Source of the DNA: Thalassospira sp. ER-Se-21-Dark
GTDB lineage: Bacteria > Pseudomonadota > Alphaproteobacteria > Rhodospirillales > Thalassospiraceae
Length of the DNA stretch: 64,000 nt
Direction: 5' to 3'
Assembly: GCF_017922435.1 (NCBI RefSeq)
Contig: NZ_VDEZ01000002.1
Span: forward strand, 1-64,000
Both the position numbers and the translations under genes were made by a program. Positions 28,414 to 37,940 of the stretch are shown piece after piece (the first letter of the stretch is position 1; every line of letters starts with the position of its first letter). A model generated the notes under the pieces. It made no database searches, was not told the DNA's origin, and worked only from the letters and a program-made list of their open reading frames with translations.

Positions 28414-28687
28414 GTCTAAAGAAGCCTCCTGAATGCGGATCGATGAAACAATCCAGCCACCTGATAAATCCAATGCGCACTTAGCAATGGTCATGCCATG
28501 TCGCCTGTGCGCCCGCTTTGTCGCGGTTTTGTAACCTTCGCCCAGCAGAGTAAGGGTGTTTATTATTTGGTCAATGGGGCAATTTGATCAAAAATTATAC
28601 AGAAATTCTTGATAATCGCTCAATTGGCGCTCTTTATCTGGCAAATTATGTGGCAAATCACTTGCGCAATCCGCTGCTTTTGGGCAT

Positions 28688-29410
28688 ATGGCGGTCATGC
28701 TTACACAATCGATCAAACGTTTCTATAAAAAGGCCGATGCGAGCGCCGATGAAACCGGGGCTGGCTGGCGCGTGCTTCTCGATGGTCGTGCGGTGAAAAC
28801 ACCGGCCAAGGCCGATTTCCTGCTGCCGTCCGAAGTGCTTGCGCGTGAAATCGCGGCGGAATGGGACGCGCAAGGCGAGAAAGTCCAGCCTTCCACCATG
28901 CCGATCATGCAGCTTGCCGCGACCGCGATTGACCGGGTGCGGCCCAACCGTGATGCGGTGATTGCTGAACTGACCGGCTATGGCCGATCTGATTTGCTCT
29001 GCTACCGCGCATCCTTCCCCGAAGACCTGATCGAACGTCAGGCCAAGACATGGCAACCGTTGCTTGATTGGTCAAAGAACGATCTGGGCGTGGTGCTGAC
29101 GGTCACCGAAGGTGTGATGCCGATCACCCAGGATGATCATGCACTGCTGCGTTTGCAGGATCATGTCGAAGGTTTTGACGACTATTACCTGACGGCCCTG
29201 CACAGTCTGACGACGATTTCCGGCTCCGTGATCATCGGTCTTGCGGTGATGAAACGCCAGATGGACACCACAACGGCATTCGAAGCATCTATGCTTGACG
29301 AAGGCTATGCGATGGAAAAGTGGGGCGACGATGCCGAGGCCATCGCCCGTCTCGACCGTCACCGGGCAGAGTTTTTGGCCGCCGGACGTTATCTTGAGTT
29401 GCTGGGCTAA
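28688..29410 (+). CDS. ATP12-family F1-ATPase assembly chaperone
   Basis: A 240-residue protein with the ATP12 signatures RFYKKADA, GWRVLLDGRAVKTPAK, EWDAQGEKVQPSTMP and GRSDLLCYRA. In mitochondria Atp12 chaperones the F1 alpha subunit; bacterial homologues are found mainly in Alphaproteobacteria. Its position beyond the rarA-crcB-RluA-HAD genes is the common order, here separated by inserted genes. Confidence 0.92.
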   Translation: MAVMLTQSIKRFYKKADASADETGAGWRVLLDGRAVKTPAKADFLLPSEVLAREIAAEWDAQGEKVQPSTMPIMQLAATAIDRVRPNRDAVIAELTGYGRSDLLCYRASFPEDLIERQAKTWQPLLDWSKNDLGVVLTVTEGVMPITQDDHALLRLQDHVEGFDDYYLTALHSLTTISGSVIIGLAVMKRQMDTTTAFEASMLDEGYAMEKWGDDAEAIARLDRHRAEFLAAGRYLELLG

Positions 29411-29445
29411 CCCGCAACTGGTCGCGCAAATGCCATGACCCATAC

Positions 29446-29476
29446 AAAGGAGTAGGAAGCTGCTCCTTTTTTTTTA
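29446..29476 (+). terminator. Terminator after the ATP12 gene
   Basis: AAAGGAGTAG / CTGCTCCTTT (one wobble pair, 4-nt loop) followed by a run of T residues. Confidence 0.9.
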
Positions 29477-29810
29477 TGCTCGTTTCCTGTGCATGTTGGA
29501 TCCTGTTTATCGGTGTTCTACTTTTGAAGGGATTGCTGATCCGGAGAGTGAGTTCAATAAGTTAGCTCGACCGGGGTAAGCGATTTCACGTTCTTGCGGC
29601 AGAATCTGCTTTGCATCAATTTTCAATAGGTATAAAACGGCGTCTATACATTAGTATTGTAAGTTGTGGTTTTCTGAGTACGGGCGTTTGGGAGCGTGTG
29701 ACGTCCGCCATTGATCTGGAAAGGTCATAATTTCTCAAGGTCAACCGGAGTAGGCAGTTTCGAACTCAAGCCAAGCCGGTTTTTCAAGGAGACGCCAGTA
29801 CGGCGACGGG
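29477..29810. other. 334-bp non-coding gap with an imperfect repeat
   Basis: No gene is evident. Two related 21-bp stretches, at 29567-29587 and 29741-29761 (16 of 21 identical, core ACCGGRGTA), share orientation and could be binding sites for a regulator of the diguanylate cyclase gene. The middle part (about 29620-29690) is A+T-rich, as for a promoter. Confidence 0.35.
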
Positions 29811-32000
29811 ATGAATTTGTCGGTAAACTTGACCAAACAGACAGGAACTGACGCTTGTGCTGCGGGTGCGGCACCGGTTCTCTATGAGTTTTTCCGCAAT
29901 ACCCCGTCACGGAACTATTTCGGCGCAGGCGTTTTTGCACTGCTTGGCTACGACCCGGCCGACAGCGAGTTTGATCGCACACAGGGTTGGGGTTCTTTGC
30001 TTCATCCCGATGATGCGGTGATGTTCGCGCAGCACCGCAATCCACAGACCACAAATGATGCCAACCGGCGGCTAACCTTCCGCTTGCGCCATAAAGATGG
30101 TAATTGGATCACGGTCGAAGATTGCGCGACGATCAGCGAATTGGCCAGTGGCGATGTTGTGACGTCGGGATGCTTGACCCGCCTTGACGCGGCGCAAATC
30201 CTTTCCTCATCGGATGGCACCAGTCACACGCTGCAAAAAGGCGGCAATCTGCACAAGCGCCTTCTTAACTCCCTGGCCGAGGGGGTGGTTGTCTATGACG
30301 CCGCCGGTACCGTAGTAGAATTCAATAACACCGCGCTTGAGATTCTTGGCCTCACGGGCGACGAACTTTGCCGAAAGACCGTGCCCGAAACACCGTGCAC
30401 CTTTGTGCGCGAAGATGGCGTGCCGCTGAACCGTGCTGAGCTTCCAGGCACAAGGGTGCTTGCAACTGGCGAACGCGAATATGGCGTTGTGCTGGGGGTC
30501 AATCGTCCCAATGGTGAATTTGCCTGGATCCGGGTTAATGCAGAACCCCTGCATAATGAACAGACCGGCACCTTTGACGGCGTCATCGTTTCATTCGCCG
30601 ATATTAACGATGTCAAACAGGCCGAAGTCGCCTTCCGCGAACGTGAATTGCTGTATCGCCAGATGTTTAGCAACACAACCGCGGTCAACATTCTGGTCGA
30701 TCCGGCAGATGGCCGGATTGTTGATGCCAGTCGTGCAGCAGAAGAACTTTATGGTTTTGAGGATGGCGGTCTTGTTGGTCGGACGATCCCGGAACTTGAT
30801 ATCGATGGCGCGCCGTCCATGCACAGGCATGTCAGTGCTGTTTTCGAACATGGTGCGGTGTCATTTGTTGTTCAGCATCGCCTGGGGAATGGCGAAATCC
30901 GCAAGATGCAGGTACATGCCGGTCTGATAGAGCTGCATGAACGCAAATACATTCACACCACCAATGTCGATATTACCGAGCGCGAACATTACGAACGCAT
31001 GCTCAAGGATGCCAACCGCAAACTGGCCGAGGAACGCCAGCGTCTTGATGAAATTATCTGGGGCACCAGTGCGGGCACATGGGAATGGAATGTTCAGACC
31101 GGCGAAACCCGGTTTAACGAACGCTGGGCCGAAATCATTGGCTACACGCTCGAAGAACTTGGTCCCGTAAGCATCGACACATGGTTGGCATATTGCCATC
31201 CCGATGACCTCGGAAAGTCCGAGGCTGCCTTGCAAAGCACCTTCCGGGGTGAAACCGATCACTATCAGTGCGAATGCCGGATGCGCCACAAGGACGGCAG
31301 TTGGGTGTGGGTTCTTGATCGCGGCAAGGTCGTGGAATGGGATGCGGATGGCAATCCGCTGCGCATGTCGGGCACCCATGCCGATATCACACCGACCAAG
31401 GCGGTTGAAGCCGAAATTCGCAGGCTTGCCCAGACCGATCAATTGACCGGTCTTTCCAATCGTTATCAGTTCAATTCAATGCTGTCCCAGATCATTCAGA
31501 TCAACCGGCGCTTTGAAAAAAGCATCGTTTTGCTGCTGCTTGATCTTGATCGCTTCAAGCAAGTGAATGACACGTTTGGCCATCCGGTCGGGGACAAGCT
31601 TCTGGTCGAAGTCGCCGAAATCATCAAACGCAATTGCCGCGAAGCCGACGTCGTTGCCCGTCTTGGCGGCGATGAGTTCGCCGTGGTCCTGCCATTGATG
31701 GATGATGTCCGTGATGCCGCCATTCCGGCCCAACGGATTATCGAGGAAGTGTCGCGTCCCCTGATCATTGATGGCAACGAAGTTCACGTTGGCATCAGTA
31801 TCGGCATTTCGACCTGTGCCGATCAGAACGGAACGCCGGACTCAATCTATCGTGATGCCGACAAGGCGCTCTATCGCGCCAAAAATTGTGGGCGCAACCG
31901 TTTTTGCTTCTATGTCGAAGGCGGTTGCAACGAATGCGGTGCCCTTGATCGGGAACTGTGCGGTCGATACGCCCTGAACCCGCAAAGTCAGGATAACTAG
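29811..32000 (+). CDS. Diguanylate cyclase with four PAS domains
   Basis: A 729-residue soluble sensor enzyme that makes c-di-GMP. Four PAS/PAC-like modules are visible at roughly 25-125, 150-270, 280-390 and 405-530, the last two with HKDG and ITERE/DITPTK linkers. The GGDEF domain (about 535-705) has an intact active site RLGGDEF (617-623) and an inhibitory I-site RxxD (Arg610-Asp613). There is no EAL domain and no transmembrane segment. The C-terminus carries four cysteines in CFYVEGGCNECGALDRELC, an unusual tail that might bind a metal. Confidence 0.93.
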   Translation: MNLSVNLTKQTGTDACAAGAAPVLYEFFRNTPSRNYFGAGVFALLGYDPADSEFDRTQGWGSLLHPDDAVMFAQHRNPQTTNDANRRLTFRLRHKDGNWITVEDCATISELASGDVVTSGCLTRLDAAQILSSSDGTSHTLQKGGNLHKRLLNSLAEGVVVYDAAGTVVEFNNTALEILGLTGDELCRKTVPETPCTFVREDGVPLNRAELPGTRVLATGEREYGVVLGVNRPNGEFAWIRVNAEPLHNEQTGTFDGVIVSFADINDVKQAEVAFRERELLYRQMFSNTTAVNILVDPADGRIVDASRAAEELYGFEDGGLVGRTIPELDIDGAPSMHRHVSAVFEHGAVSFVVQHRLGNGEIRKMQVHAGLIELHERKYIHTTNVDITEREHYERMLKDANRKLAEERQRLDEIIWGTSAGTWEWNVQTGETRFNERWAEIIGYTLEELGPVSIDTWLAYCHPDDLGKSEAALQSTFRGETDHYQCECRMRHKDGSWVWVLDRGKVVEWDADGNPLRMSGTHADITPTKAVEAEIRRLAQTDQLTGLSNRYQFNSMLSQIIQINRRFEKSIVLLLLDLDRFKQVNDTFGHPVGDKLLVEVAEIIKRNCREADVVARLGGDEFAVVLPLMDDVRDAAIPAQRIIEEVSRPLIIDGNEVHVGISIGISTCADQNGTPDSIYRDADKALYRAKNCGRNRFCFYVEGGCNECGALDRELCGRYALNPQSQDN

Positions 32001-32025
32001 CTAAGGTTGGCGGCCGTTCGCAGGG

Positions 32026-32991
32026 TTACTGCATCCACTTTGCGATCATTTTGTGCTGCACGGCTGCCTGTGCCGCCACCCGGTAATAGGATAGCAATTC
32101 ACGCATCGGCGATGACATCCGATCAAACCCTGAAATAAATGCAACGATAATACCGACCGATGTCTGCCCCTGGATCACAAGGTAACCGCCGACAAACAGC
32201 ACGCAAATTGGTGCCAGCGCATTCAAAAGATTGATCAGCGACTTCATGCCGAACTTCAAAACAAAAAGCTGCATGCGGTTGTCAAACAATGCCGTCATGC
32301 CCTTGTTGATCGGACGAAGCTGTTCGTCGTCATCCTTGTCGGTCGACATTTCCGAAAGTTTGTCACTGACATCGCGCATCTTCTCAACCCGTGCTTCAAT
32401 AAGCGCATTGATGCGTTTCTGAATGACCGGGACAAGGGCGACCTGCGGGATCAGGGCGATCACCCCGATCAGGCCAATCATCGGCTCCACACTGATCATA
32501 TAGCCAAGACCAAAGATCAGCATGCCGCTATTGACCACCGGCTGTGACAGACCATCGCCCACAAACCCGCCAAGCTTTTCGATCTCGGACCCGATGATTG
32601 AAACCGCGCGCCCGTTGCTTTCATCCTGGCTGCCGGCCTCGTTATGGGCGTGCAGGCGGGTCAGGTGCTTGCGGTTATACTGGATGGCACTTTCACTCAG
32701 CCACCCTTCGTAAATCCGAAGCACGAACTTGATCCCGCCATGGACGATAATCAGCCCCAGATAAAGCGCGGCCAGCGTGATCAAGAGATCAAAGTCCTGT
32801 GGCGTGATGGCGTTATCGACAATCCGGCGTTGCAGCTCGATCGGTGCAATGCCGAGGGCGGCCACCAGCACCGCAAGGCTGCATACCACAACTTGATGCC
32901 AGCCACTCATGCGCCAGACATACCCCCATAGGGAGCTGGCAGGGCGGTCGTCGCCGGTTTTTTCCGGATTGCGCGGGCTGAATTTAAACAT
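32026..32991 (-). CDS. ABC exporter-type transmembrane protein without ATPase domain
   Basis: A 321-residue protein that resembles only the membrane half of ABC exporters: helices near VVVCSLAVLVAALGIAP, LLITLAALYLGLIIVHGG, MLIFGLGYMISV, GLIGVIALIPQVALVPVI, LAPICVLFVGGYLVIQG and the coupling-helix region FISGFDRMSSPMRELLSYYR. It stops at KWMQ exactly where an NBD would begin. No ATPase gene is adjacent; the next gene is the convergent cyclase. It may pair with an ATPase encoded elsewhere or have lost its NBD. Confidence 0.8.
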   Translation of the reverse strand: MFKFSPRNPEKTGDDRPASSLWGYVWRMSGWHQVVVCSLAVLVAALGIAPIELQRRIVDNAITPQDFDLLITLAALYLGLIIVHGGIKFVLRIYEGWLSESAIQYNRKHLTRLHAHNEAGSQDESNGRAVSIIGSEIEKLGGFVGDGLSQPVVNSGMLIFGLGYMISVEPMIGLIGVIALIPQVALVPVIQKRINALIEARVEKMRDVSDKLSEMSTDKDDDEQLRPINKGMTALFDNRMQLFVLKFGMKSLINLLNALAPICVLFVGGYLVIQGQTSVGIIVAFISGFDRMSSPMRELLSYYRVAAQAAVQHKMIAKWMQ

Positions 32992-33340
32992 GAGCTCAAT
33001 CGATTGTGGTGACGAAGGCGATAAAGGTATGTTGGTGTACGTGTTCTGGGTGCCCCGGATCAGGGGCGATTACAGTGTGCACCATAATGCCAACGTCTTG
33101 CGCATCAAAATGATCCGGCGTCGGTGGCGGGTGGATATGCTGCTCTAGACTTTAGTTCAGCCCGCGCAGATATATCGAAATGACGTTAGGGAAATCATGC
33201 GTTTAGGGACTATTCTGGAGCTCTGTCAGAACAGTAAAAATAATTGGCATTCCAGTACCGAATAATGCTATTTCATTCTCCAGACGCGCATACCGGGCCG
33301 AAAAGTGCCAGAAGGCCGACCACAGCAAGGAAAACGCAAC
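32992..33340. other. 349-bp intergenic region upstream of pccB
   Basis: No convincing gene. The region separates the divergent ABC membrane protein and pccB and must contain both promoters. The 33200-33290 part is A+T-rich (gtaaaaataattgg), consistent with the pccB promoter. I identified no defined operator. Confidence 0.3.
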
Positions 33341-34873
33341 ATGCAGGATATTGTCGCCAAACTCGAAGCGAAGCGCGCCGAAGCTGCCATGGGCGGCGGC
33401 CAGCGCCGCATTGATAATCAGCATGCCAAGGGCAAGCTCACCGCGCGTGAACGCCTTGATGTGCTGCTTGACGAGGGCTCCTTCGAAGAATGGGACATGT
33501 TTGTCGAACATGATTGCGTCGATTTCGGCATGACCGAAAACCGCATTCCGGGCGACGGTGTTGTCACCGGCCATGGCACGATCAACGGCCGTCTGGTGTT
33601 TGTATTCTCACAGGATTTCACCGTGTTTGGCGGTGCCCTTTCGGGTGCGCATGCGCGCAAGATCGCCAAGATCATGGATCAGGCGATGAAGGTTGGCGCA
33701 CCGGTGATTGGCCTGAATGATTCGGGCGGGGCGCGTATTCAGGAAGGTGTCGAAAGCCTTGCTGGCTATGCCGATGTTTTCCAGCGCAATGTTGAGGCCT
33801 CTGGCGTCATCCCGCAAATCTCGCTGATCATGGGCCCATGTGCGGGTGGGGCTGTTTACAGCCCGGCCATGACCGACTTCATCTTCATGGTCAAGGACAG
33901 CTCCTATATGTTCGTGACGGGGCCCGATGTGGTCAAAACCGTCACCCACGAAGAAGTCACCCATGAACAGCTCGGCGGGGCATCGACCCATACCAGTGTT
34001 TCCGGTGTTGCTGATCTCGCCTTTGACAATGATGTCGATCTGTTGCTTCAGACCCGGCGTTTCATGGACTTCCTGCCGCTGTGTAACAAGGAAGACCCGC
34101 CCGCACGCCTGTGCGAAGATCCGATCAACCGTGATGACTTCTCGCTCGATACCCTGGTGCCTGAAAACCCCAACATGCCCTATGACATGAAGGAACTGAT
34201 CACCAAGATCGTCGACGAGGGCGACTTCTTTGAAATTCAGGCCGACTACGCCAAAAACATCATTATCGGCATGGCGCGCATGGATGGTCGCACGGTCGGT
34301 GTCGTCGCCAACCAGCCGATGGTGCTTGCCGGCTGCCTTGATATCGACAGCTCCAAAAAGGCCGCGCGCTTCGTGCGCTTCTGCGATGCCTACAACATTC
34401 CGATTGTTACCTTTGTTGATGTGCCGGGCTTCATGCCGGGTACCGCACAGGAATATGGCGGCATCATCAAACATGGCGCCAAACTGCTTTATGCCTATGC
34501 CGAGGCCACTGTGCCCAAGGTAACGGTGATCACGCGTAAGGCTTACGGCGGCGCCTATGACGTGATGTCATCAAAACATCTGCGCGGTGATGTCAACTAT
34601 GCCTGGCCGACCGCCGAAATTGCGGTGATGGGGCCCAAAGGGGCTGTGGAAATCATCTTCCGCGCGGATATGGACAATCCGGCAAAGATCGAAGCCCGCA
34701 CCGAGGAATACCGCGAAAAATTCGCCAACCCGTTTGTCGCGGGCCGCAAGGGGTTCATTGACGATGTCATCATGCCGCATGGTACACGCCGCCGCGTCTG
34801 CAAGGCGCTCGGCATGCTGCGTAACAAGGACATCAAGAACCCTGAAAAGAAACACGGCAACATTCCGCTGTAA
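33341..34873 (+). CDS. pccB: Propionyl-CoA carboxylase beta subunit
   Basis: The 510-residue carboxyltransferase subunit transfers CO2 from carboxybiotin to propionyl-CoA, giving methylmalonyl-CoA. Hallmarks are [21 protein letters not shown]-type start ([16 protein letters not shown]), [16 protein letters not shown]-like [28 protein letters not shown] and the C-terminal [21 protein letters not shown] region with [12 protein letters not shown] 33341 follows AAGGA and is the usual family start. It forms an operon with pccA 21 nt downstream. Confidence 0.95.
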   Translation: MQDIVAKLEAKRAEAAMGGGQRRIDNQHAKGKLTARERLDVLLDEGSFEEWDMFVEHDCVDFGMTENRIPGDGVVTGHGTINGRLVFVFSQDFTVFGGALSGAHARKIAKIMDQAMKVGAPVIGLNDSGGARIQEGVESLAGYADVFQRNVEASGVIPQISLIMGPCAGGAVYSPAMTDFIFMVKDSSYMFVTGPDVVKTVTHEEVTHEQLGGASTHTSVSGVADLAFDNDVDLLLQTRRFMDFLPLCNKEDPPARLCEDPINRDDFSLDTLVPENPNMPYDMKELITKIVDEGDFFEIQADYAKNIIIGMARMDGRTVGVVANQPMVLAGCLDIDSSKKAARFVRFCDAYNIPIVTFVDVPGFMPGTAQEYGGIIKHGAKLLYAYAEATVPKVTVITRKAYGGAYDVMSSKHLRGDVNYAWPTAEIAVMGPKGAVEIIFRADMDNPAKIEARTEEYREKFANPFVAGRKGFIDDVIMPHGTRRRVCKALGMLRNKDIKNPEKKHGNIPL

Positions 34874-34894
34874 GACAAATTGGGAGACAGAAAA

Positions 34895-36895
34895 ATGTTC
34901 AGCAAGATCCTGATTGCCAACCGCGGTGAAATCGCCTGCCGTGTGATCAAATCAGCCCGCAAAATGGGCATCAAAACCGTTGCGGTCTATTCCGATGCCG
35001 ACAAGGCCGCCCTTCATGTTCAGATGGCCGATGAGGCCATTCGTATTGGCCCGGCACCCAGTAATCAGTCCTATCTGATTATCGAAAACATTATCGAGGC
35101 CTGCAAATCCACCGGGGCCGAGGCTGTCCATCCCGGCTATGGCTTCCTGTCGGAAAACCAGGCTTTTGCCAAGGCGCTTGATGCCGCCGGTATTGCCTTT
35201 ATCGGCCCGCCGAATGGTGCGATTGCCGCGATGGGCGACAAGATCACCTCCAAGAAAATCGCGGCCGACGCCGGTGTTTCGACCGTGCCGGGCTATATGG
35301 GGGTGATCAAGGACACCGCCGAGGCGATCAAGATCGCCAATGATATCGGCTATCCTGTGATGCTCAAGGCATCCGCTGGTGGCGGCGGCAAGGGCATGCG
35401 TATTGCCCGAAACGATGCCGAATGCCGCGAAGGGTTCGAACGTGCAACGTCCGAGGCCGCAAGTTCCTTTGGCGATGACCGCGTCTTTGTCGAAAAGTTC
35501 GTCGAAGAACCACGCCATATCGAAATTCAGGTGCTGGCCGATAAACACGGCAACGCGATCTATCTTGGCGAACGTGAATGCTCCATTCAGCGCCGCCACC
35601 AAAAGGTCGTCGAAGAAGCCCCGTCACCCTTTATCGATCCTGCCACCCGCAAGGCCATGGGCGAACAGGCCGTGGCATTGGCGCGTGCGGTGGATTACTG
35701 CTCTGCCGGTACGGTGGAATTCATTGTCGATAAGGACAAGAACTTCTACTTCCTTGAAATGAACACTCGCCTGCAGGTCGAACATCCGGTGACCGAACTT
35801 GTCACCGGTCAGGATCTTGTCGAATGGATGATCAAGATCGCCGATGGTGAAAAACTGACGCTTAAACAGGAAGACGTCAAACTGACCGGCTGGGCCATGG
35901 AAACCCGCGTCTATGCCGAGGATCCCTTCCGCGAATTCCTGCCCTCGACCGGGCGCCTGGTGCGTTATCAGCCGCCAGCAGAATCAGACACCGTACGTGT
36001 CGATACCGGCGTCTATGAAGGCGGCGAGATTTCGATGTTCTATGATCCGATGGTCGCGAAACTGATCACCTATGGTGAAAACCGCGATCAGGCGATTGGC
36101 GAAATGCGCCGTGCGCTTGATGCCTATTACATCCGTGGCATTTCGCACAACATCCCGTTCCTTGCGGCCGTGATGGCAAACAAACGCTTCCAGAATGGCA
36201 ACATCACCACCAACTTCATCGCTGAAGAATATCCTGATGGTTTCTCGGCCGATGATCTGCCCAACGACGATCCGGCAACCCTGATCGTGGTCGCGGCCTA
36301 CATCAATCAGCGCGTTGCTGAACGCAATGCCGGCATTACCGGTCAGGTCAGTGACCATCCGCTTGAAATCGCCGAAAGCTGGGTCGCGGTTTGCGGGGAT
36401 GACCATACCCAGTTCGATATCGAGTTCGACGGTGTTAACGGCGATTACATCGTCGCCATCGGGGATCGCAGCTATGGCGTGGTCTCGGACTGGAAGATCG
36501 GCGATCCGCTGTTTGTCGGCGAAATCGACGGTGCCCCGGTTTGTGTGCAGATCGACGTCGAAGGCGTCGGGTATAAACTGGCCGCCAACGGCATTCAGCG
36601 CCACTTCAAGGTGATGCTGCCGCGCGTCGCGGAACTGCAGAAACTGATGCCGTTCAAGGCCCCGCCGGATATGTCGAACTTCCTGCTCTCGCCAATGCCG
36701 GGCTTGCTCGTCAAGGTCTCGGTCGAGGAAGGCCAGACCGTCCAGCCGGGCGAGGAGCTCTGCATCCTTGAAGCGATGAAAATGGAAAACGTCCTGAAGT
36801 GCGAAAGCAAAGGTGTGGTCAAAAAGATCCACGCCGAGCAGGGGGCTAACCTCTCGGTCGATGCCATCATCATCGAGTTCGAAAAAGACGAATAA
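34895..36895 (+). CDS. pccA: Propionyl-CoA carboxylase alpha subunit (biotin carboxylase and carrier)
   Basis: A 666-residue biotin-dependent carboxylase subunit. The N-terminal biotin carboxylase domain opens with FSKILIANRGEIACRVI and has the ATP-grasp glycine loop KASAGGGGKGMRI and MNTRLQVEHPVTE. A middle BT domain links to the C-terminal biotinyl domain with EAMKMEN, biotinylated at Lys629. ATG 34895 has GGGAGA upstream; TTG 34880 is less likely. Methylmalonyl-CoA mutase and epimerase, often nearby, are not in this window. Confidence 0.96.
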   Translation: MFSKILIANRGEIACRVIKSARKMGIKTVAVYSDADKAALHVQMADEAIRIGPAPSNQSYLIIENIIEACKSTGAEAVHPGYGFLSENQAFAKALDAAGIAFIGPPNGAIAAMGDKITSKKIAADAGVSTVPGYMGVIKDTAEAIKIANDIGYPVMLKASAGGGGKGMRIARNDAECREGFERATSEAASSFGDDRVFVEKFVEEPRHIEIQVLADKHGNAIYLGERECSIQRRHQKVVEEAPSPFIDPATRKAMGEQAVALARAVDYCSAGTVEFIVDKDKNFYFLEMNTRLQVEHPVTELVTGQDLVEWMIKIADGEKLTLKQEDVKLTGWAMETRVYAEDPFREFLPSTGRLVRYQPPAESDTVRVDTGVYEGGEISMFYDPMVAKLITYGENRDQAIGEMRRALDAYYIRGISHNIPFLAAVMANKRFQNGNITTNFIAEEYPDGFSADDLPNDDPATLIVVAAYINQRVAERNAGITGQVSDHPLEIAESWVAVCGDDHTQFDIEFDGVNGDYIVAIGDRSYGVVSDWKIGDPLFVGEIDGAPVCVQIDVEGVGYKLAANGIQRHFKVMLPRVAELQKLMPFKAPPDMSNFLLSPMPGLLVKVSVEEGQTVQPGEELCILEAMKMENVLKCESKGVVKKIHAEQGANLSVDAIIIEFEKDE

Positions 36896-36923
36896 GAATA
36901 TCCTCATAAATACAAGACACTGG

Positions 36924-36962
36924 TGCCACGACATGATTTAAATGTGTCGTGGCATTTCTATT
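36924..36962 (+). terminator. Terminator after pccA
   Basis: Stem TGCCACGACA / TGTCGTGGCA followed by tttctattt, 28 nt past the pccA stop and just before the next gene's Shine-Dalgarno. Confidence 0.85.
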
Positions 36963-36975
36963 TAGGAGGGAAGTT

Positions 36976-37659
36976 GTGCAACAGGTATCGCGTTTTTCAA
37001 ACGAATTGAGTTTTTTGAAACCCGCTTTTGAGCAGTTTTCAAAAAACTTGAGCCAGTATGGGCAAACCGTTCAATGGAGTGAGCTTCCTCACTACTTTAA
37101 TGAACGTGCAACTATCTCCCTTCTTCAAGCTGCTTGTTGGCAGGCAAAGTTAGTCTCTTTCGAAGAGTACGTAACGAAGAAGCGCAAAGGCGAAGACTTA
37201 AAGAATGGTCGGTGTGACTTGTATGTTAGTCAAAAACGCGGCGACAGAAATATAGAATTTGAGGCAAAGGAGCGCCTTCTCGTTTCACGGACGAGCGACG
37301 ATCAAATTCGAAGCTGGCTTAAAGAGGGCGACAACGATGCTGCCTGTAACGAGGCGGCAGATATCCGAGCAAGCCTGACGTTCGTAATGCCGAGGGTGCC
37401 GGAGAAAGAGGGTGTCACCCAAGAGACGCATATTGCTCTTGTACAGAACGCCCTTGATGTCGCTTTGAGCGAGGGCATACATGCTGCTCACTTCTGGTGC
37501 CATCCTCGGGCATGGGACGTAACAGGGGTGCCACGAAGGGGAGGAGTACCGTCTCGTTGGCCGAGCTTGCTGACTTTGATCAGAGTTGTGTCTGTAAATG
37601 AAAACTATGAGTTTTCAGTTGGGCCAAATTGTCTAACTAATCCGATTTCTCTTTCTTAA
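36976..37659 (+). CDS. Unknown protein, candidate PD-(D/E)XK nuclease fold
   Basis: A 227-residue soluble protein I do not recognise as a named family. GTG 36976 is fixed by a perfect AGGAGGGAA Shine-Dalgarno. The segment GRCDLYV...RNIEFEAKE (Asp81, Glu96-x-Lys98) fits the spacing of PD-(D/E)XK nuclease active sites, with an upstream helix bearing Glu43. The gene is clearly A+T-richer than its neighbours, stands alone between two terminators and is flanked by non-coding DNA, all consistent with horizontal gain. The nuclease idea is inference. Confidence 0.6.
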   Translation: MQQVSRFSNELSFLKPAFEQFSKNLSQYGQTVQWSELPHYFNERATISLLQAACWQAKLVSFEEYVTKKRKGEDLKNGRCDLYVSQKRGDRNIEFEAKERLLVSRTSDDQIRSWLKEGDNDAACNEAADIRASLTFVMPRVPEKEGVTQETHIALVQNALDVALSEGIHAAHFWCHPRAWDVTGVPRRGGVPSRWPSLLTLIRVVSVNENYEFSVGPNCLTNPISLS

Positions 37660-37701
37660 CTCCGTAGGCGAAGGATTGGCTCAGTTAAGAAAGAGATTGA
37701 G

Positions 37702-37740
37702 AAAAGCGCTGTTCGAGGAATTGGACAGCGCCTTTTCTTT
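37702..37740. terminator. Terminator after the unknown A+T-rich gene
   Basis: AAAAGCGCTGTtC / G-ACAGCGCcTTTT stem with a TTTTCTTT tail, 43 nt past the stop. Confidence 0.8.
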
Positions 37741-37940
37741 AACCTGTTCAAACACTTGTGTTTTCAAGGCCTTTCCGATCCGTTTCACGCATATTAAATA
37801 CAGATAACGGGGCTTTACGGGGCGTTTGCACTGCCATATGGTCGTGAATTGAGGCCGTAATACCCTGTGAACATCGAGGTTGACTGCCAACGCATTGAAC
37901 GTGCCTGCGGCCATCCAATAACAAGAAACGAGGCTTAAGA

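Noticed and set aside
28414-28687. Possible TPP riboswitch before the NMT1/THI5-type binding protein
   Set aside because: The CTGAGA core and thi-box order are not found on the relevant strand.
36096-36934. Long minus-strand open frames opposite pccA and other genes
   Set aside because: They are antisense shadows of strongly coding plus-strand genes at moderate-to-high GC; none has family motifs.
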